Source: Acidovorax delafieldii (GTDB lineage Bacteria; Pseudomonadota; Gammaproteobacteria; Burkholderiales; Burkholderiaceae_C). From it: a stretch of 7,830 nucleotides of DNA. Shown piece after piece: positions 6,823-7,830 of this stretch. The notes beneath the pieces are model-generated. The model was not told the DNA's origin, did not search any database, and saw only the letters and a program-made list of their open reading frames with translations. The position numbers and the translations under genes were made by a program. The stretch's first letter is position 1. The number at the start of each line of letters is the position of its first letter. The stretch is taken from NCBI GenBank assembly GCA_002327945.1, contig DCVY01000084.1:1-7830 (forward strand). Direction: 5' to 3'.

Positions 6823-7296
6823 ATGGCCCTTGTTCTTGATTCGTCCAGCATCACGCACAGTATTCAGCTGGCGGTGGCGCCGGTGTTTTTGCTCACTGCG
6901 GTGGCCGGCATGATTGGCGCGGTGGCCGGGCGGCTGGCGCGCATCATCGACCGCGCCCGGGTGGTGGAAGACTGCGCACACCAAAGTGTGGATGCCGAAT
7001 TTTTGGAGCGCGCCTTGCTGGAACTGGGGTATCTGCGCGCCCGGGGGCGCATGGTCAATGGCTGCATTGGCTTGTTGACGTTGTGCGGTTTTCTGATCGG
7101 GCTGACCATCGTCTTGCTGTTTCTGGGCGAAACCACCAGTTTCCGTGGTCACACCTGGGCGCTTGGCAGTTTTCTGACGGGCGTGGTGTCGTTTCTGCTG
7201 GCGCTGGTGCTCTTTTTTGTGGAGACCGTCATGGCCACGCGCCTGCTTAATTTCAATATGCTGCGCGCGTTCGGGGCGCTGGCAGACAAGCGCTGA
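6823..7296 (+). CDS. DUF2721 family membrane protein
   Basis: An inner-membrane protein of 157 residues of unknown function. The N-terminal part (HSIQLAVAPVFLLTAVAG, then GRLARIIDRAR) is the DUF2721 signature as I know it: a hydrophobic helix followed by a conserved basic amphipathic stretch. Three membrane segments are expected at about 14-36, 78-102 and 112-136. Between the first two is a charged, helical cytoplasmic-looking loop (about 37-76, with many Arg and Glu). No catalytic motif or metal site is apparent. ATG 6823 places the start just before the conserved helix; upstream in-frame codons run through the hairpin region and are unlikely to be translated. Ribosome-binding sequence is weak. 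It is followed after 36 bp by another small membrane protein, suggesting one transcript. Confidence 0.85.
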   Translation: MALVLDSSSITHSIQLAVAPVFLLTAVAGMIGAVAGRLARIIDRARVVEDCAHQSVDAEFLERALLELGYLRARGRMVNGCIGLLTLCGFLIGLTIVLLFLGETTSFRGHTWALGSFLTGVVSFLLALVLFFVETVMATRLLNFNMLRAFGALADKR

Positions 7297-7332
7297 AAGT
7301 GATTGGCAACGAAACACAACGGGAGAAATTTT

Positions 7333-7509
7333 ATGAAGGGAAACTTCGCGGCCATCCTGCTGGTGCTGGTGGGCGCTTTCATGTTGCTGAGCAACCTGGG
7401 GCTTATCAACGTCAGCCTGCTGGGTTTGCTCAAAGTCTGGTGGCCGCTGATTTTGATCGTGGTGGGTGTCATGCTGTTTTTCACCCCTGGGGCGGGGCGC
7501 AGCAAGTGA
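7333..7509 (+). CDS. Small LiaI/LiaF-like transmembrane protein (DUF5668 type)
   Basis: A 58-residue protein that is almost entirely two membrane helices (about 5-22 and 34-50) separated by a short turn with NLGLINVSLLGLLKVWW. The pattern of two helices with a central Asn-Leu-Gly and a Trp-Trp-Pro before the second helix (KVWWPLILIVVGVMLFF) matches the LiaI/LiaF-like membrane region, found as a stand-alone small protein in many proteobacteria. In Firmicutes that region belongs to envelope-stress proteins; a similar role here is inference only. GGGAGA at 7321-7326, 6 nt before ATG 7333, is the clearest ribosome-binding site of this half of the window and decides this start over an in-frame ATG at 7303. 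It probably shares a transcript with the DUF2721 gene. Confidence 0.85.
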   Translation: MKGNFAAILLVLVGAFMLLSNLGLINVSLLGLLKVWWPLILIVVGVMLFFTPGAGRSK

Positions 7510-7537
7510 AGGGGCGAGCAGTGATGGGGTGCTTGAA

Positions 7538-7830
7538 GTGAGGGGGCTTTCCAGTCTGGGCGGCCTGGTCTATTCCACCGACCATGGCCGCATGTGCCCC
7601 GACTGCCGGCAACCCCAGGCGCAGTGCGTGTGCAAGGCCGCGCCAGTGCCATTGGGCGACGGCATCGTGCGTGTTTCGCGCGAAACCAAGGGGCGTGGTG
7701 GCAAGGCTGTCACGGTGGTCAAGGGCGTGGCGCTGGGTGCCGATGCGCTGGCCGGGCTGGGCAAAGAACTCAAGGCCGCATGCGGCAGTGGCGGCACCGT
7801 CAAGGACGGTGTGATCGAGGTGCAGGGCGA
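7538..7830 (+). CDS. yciH: SUI1-domain translation factor YciH, 3' end beyond the window
   Basis: A cytoplasmic SUI1-fold protein related to eukaryotic initiation factor eIF1; in E. coli YciH is proposed to influence initiation fidelity. The 97 visible residues contain LVYSTDHGRM (about 10-19), the core GDGIVRVSRETKGRGGKAVTVVKGV (about 40-64), and CGSGGTVKDGVIEVQG (about 82-97), where E. coli YciH has nearly the same ending before its last twenty or so residues. That tail is cut by the right edge. Unlike E. coli YciH, it has a four-cysteine cluster CPDC-x6-CVC (residues 20-32), possibly a zinc site. There is no ATG near the start; GTG 7538, with GGGG about 8 nt upstream, is the best start, and GTG 7529 is an alternative adding three residues. 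It begins 28 bp after the small membrane protein gene. Confidence 0.92.
   Translation, partial: MRGLSSLGGLVYSTDHGRMCPDCRQPQAQCVCKAAPVPLGDGIVRVSRETKGRGGKAVTVVKGVALGADALAGLGKELKAACGSGGTVKDGVIEVQG

Noticed and set aside
6616..7317. Upstream extension of the helicase frame
   Set aside because: It is antisense to the DUF2721 gene and covers the hairpin spacer; family alignment from memory starts at MPFSALGL.
1..7830. Search for CRISPR arrays, tRNA or rRNA genes, insertion sequences, toxin-antitoxin or phage-defence genes
   Set aside because: No spaced direct repeats, no cloverleaf or rRNA-like stretch, no transposase or defence motifs were found on either strand.

Overview
The window looks like ordinary chromosomal DNA from a GC-rich betaproteobacterium. 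The best guess is order Burkholderiales, family Comamonadaceae (Acidovorax-like). That rests on remembered protein similarity (the SUI1 protein with a cysteine cluster, the MKKTF-type DUF6172 protein, the chemoreceptor ending in DWESF) and on base composition; no search was run. There are no RNA genes, insertion sequences, CRISPR arrays, phage genes or toxin-antitoxin signatures. Ten protein genes fill nearly all of it, nine complete and one cut by the right edge.

Layout. Positions 1-81 hold a C/G-rich, hairpin-forming extragenic repeat. Minus-strand genes follow: a membrane chemoreceptor (82-1824) and cheW (1860-2369), 35 bp apart and probably one transcript. A 258-bp gap with a candidate promoter separates them from nth, endonuclease III (2628-3266, minus). 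Across a 120-bp divergent spacer, the plus strand carries a fold-type-I PLP aminotransferase (3387-4577), slyX (4657-4875) and a DUF6172 protein (4995-5348). The last converges with a minus-strand DEAD-box RNA helicase (5359-6615), leaving 10 bp between stop codons. A 207-bp divergent spacer (6616-6822) with a perfect 9-bp hairpin and an 11-bp palindrome leads to three plus-strand genes: a DUF2721 membrane protein (6823-7296), a 58-residue LiaI/LiaF-like membrane protein (7333-7509), and a SUI1/YciH protein starting at GTG (7538 to beyond the edge).

Functional links. CheW couples chemoreceptors to the CheA kinase, so cheW plus the receptor form a signalling pair; the receptor's C-terminal pentapeptide implies CheR/CheB elsewhere in the genome. 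The two small membrane proteins look co-transcribed, but their role is unknown. The remaining genes (base-excision repair, amino-acid transamination, RNA remodelling, SUI1 factor) are housekeeping functions with no obvious shared pathway. I found no convincing new biological system. The points most worth a second look are the helicase/DUF2721 divergent control region, the paired small membrane proteins, the DUF6172 protein with its repeat-encoded acidic tail, and the cysteine cluster in the SUI1 protein.
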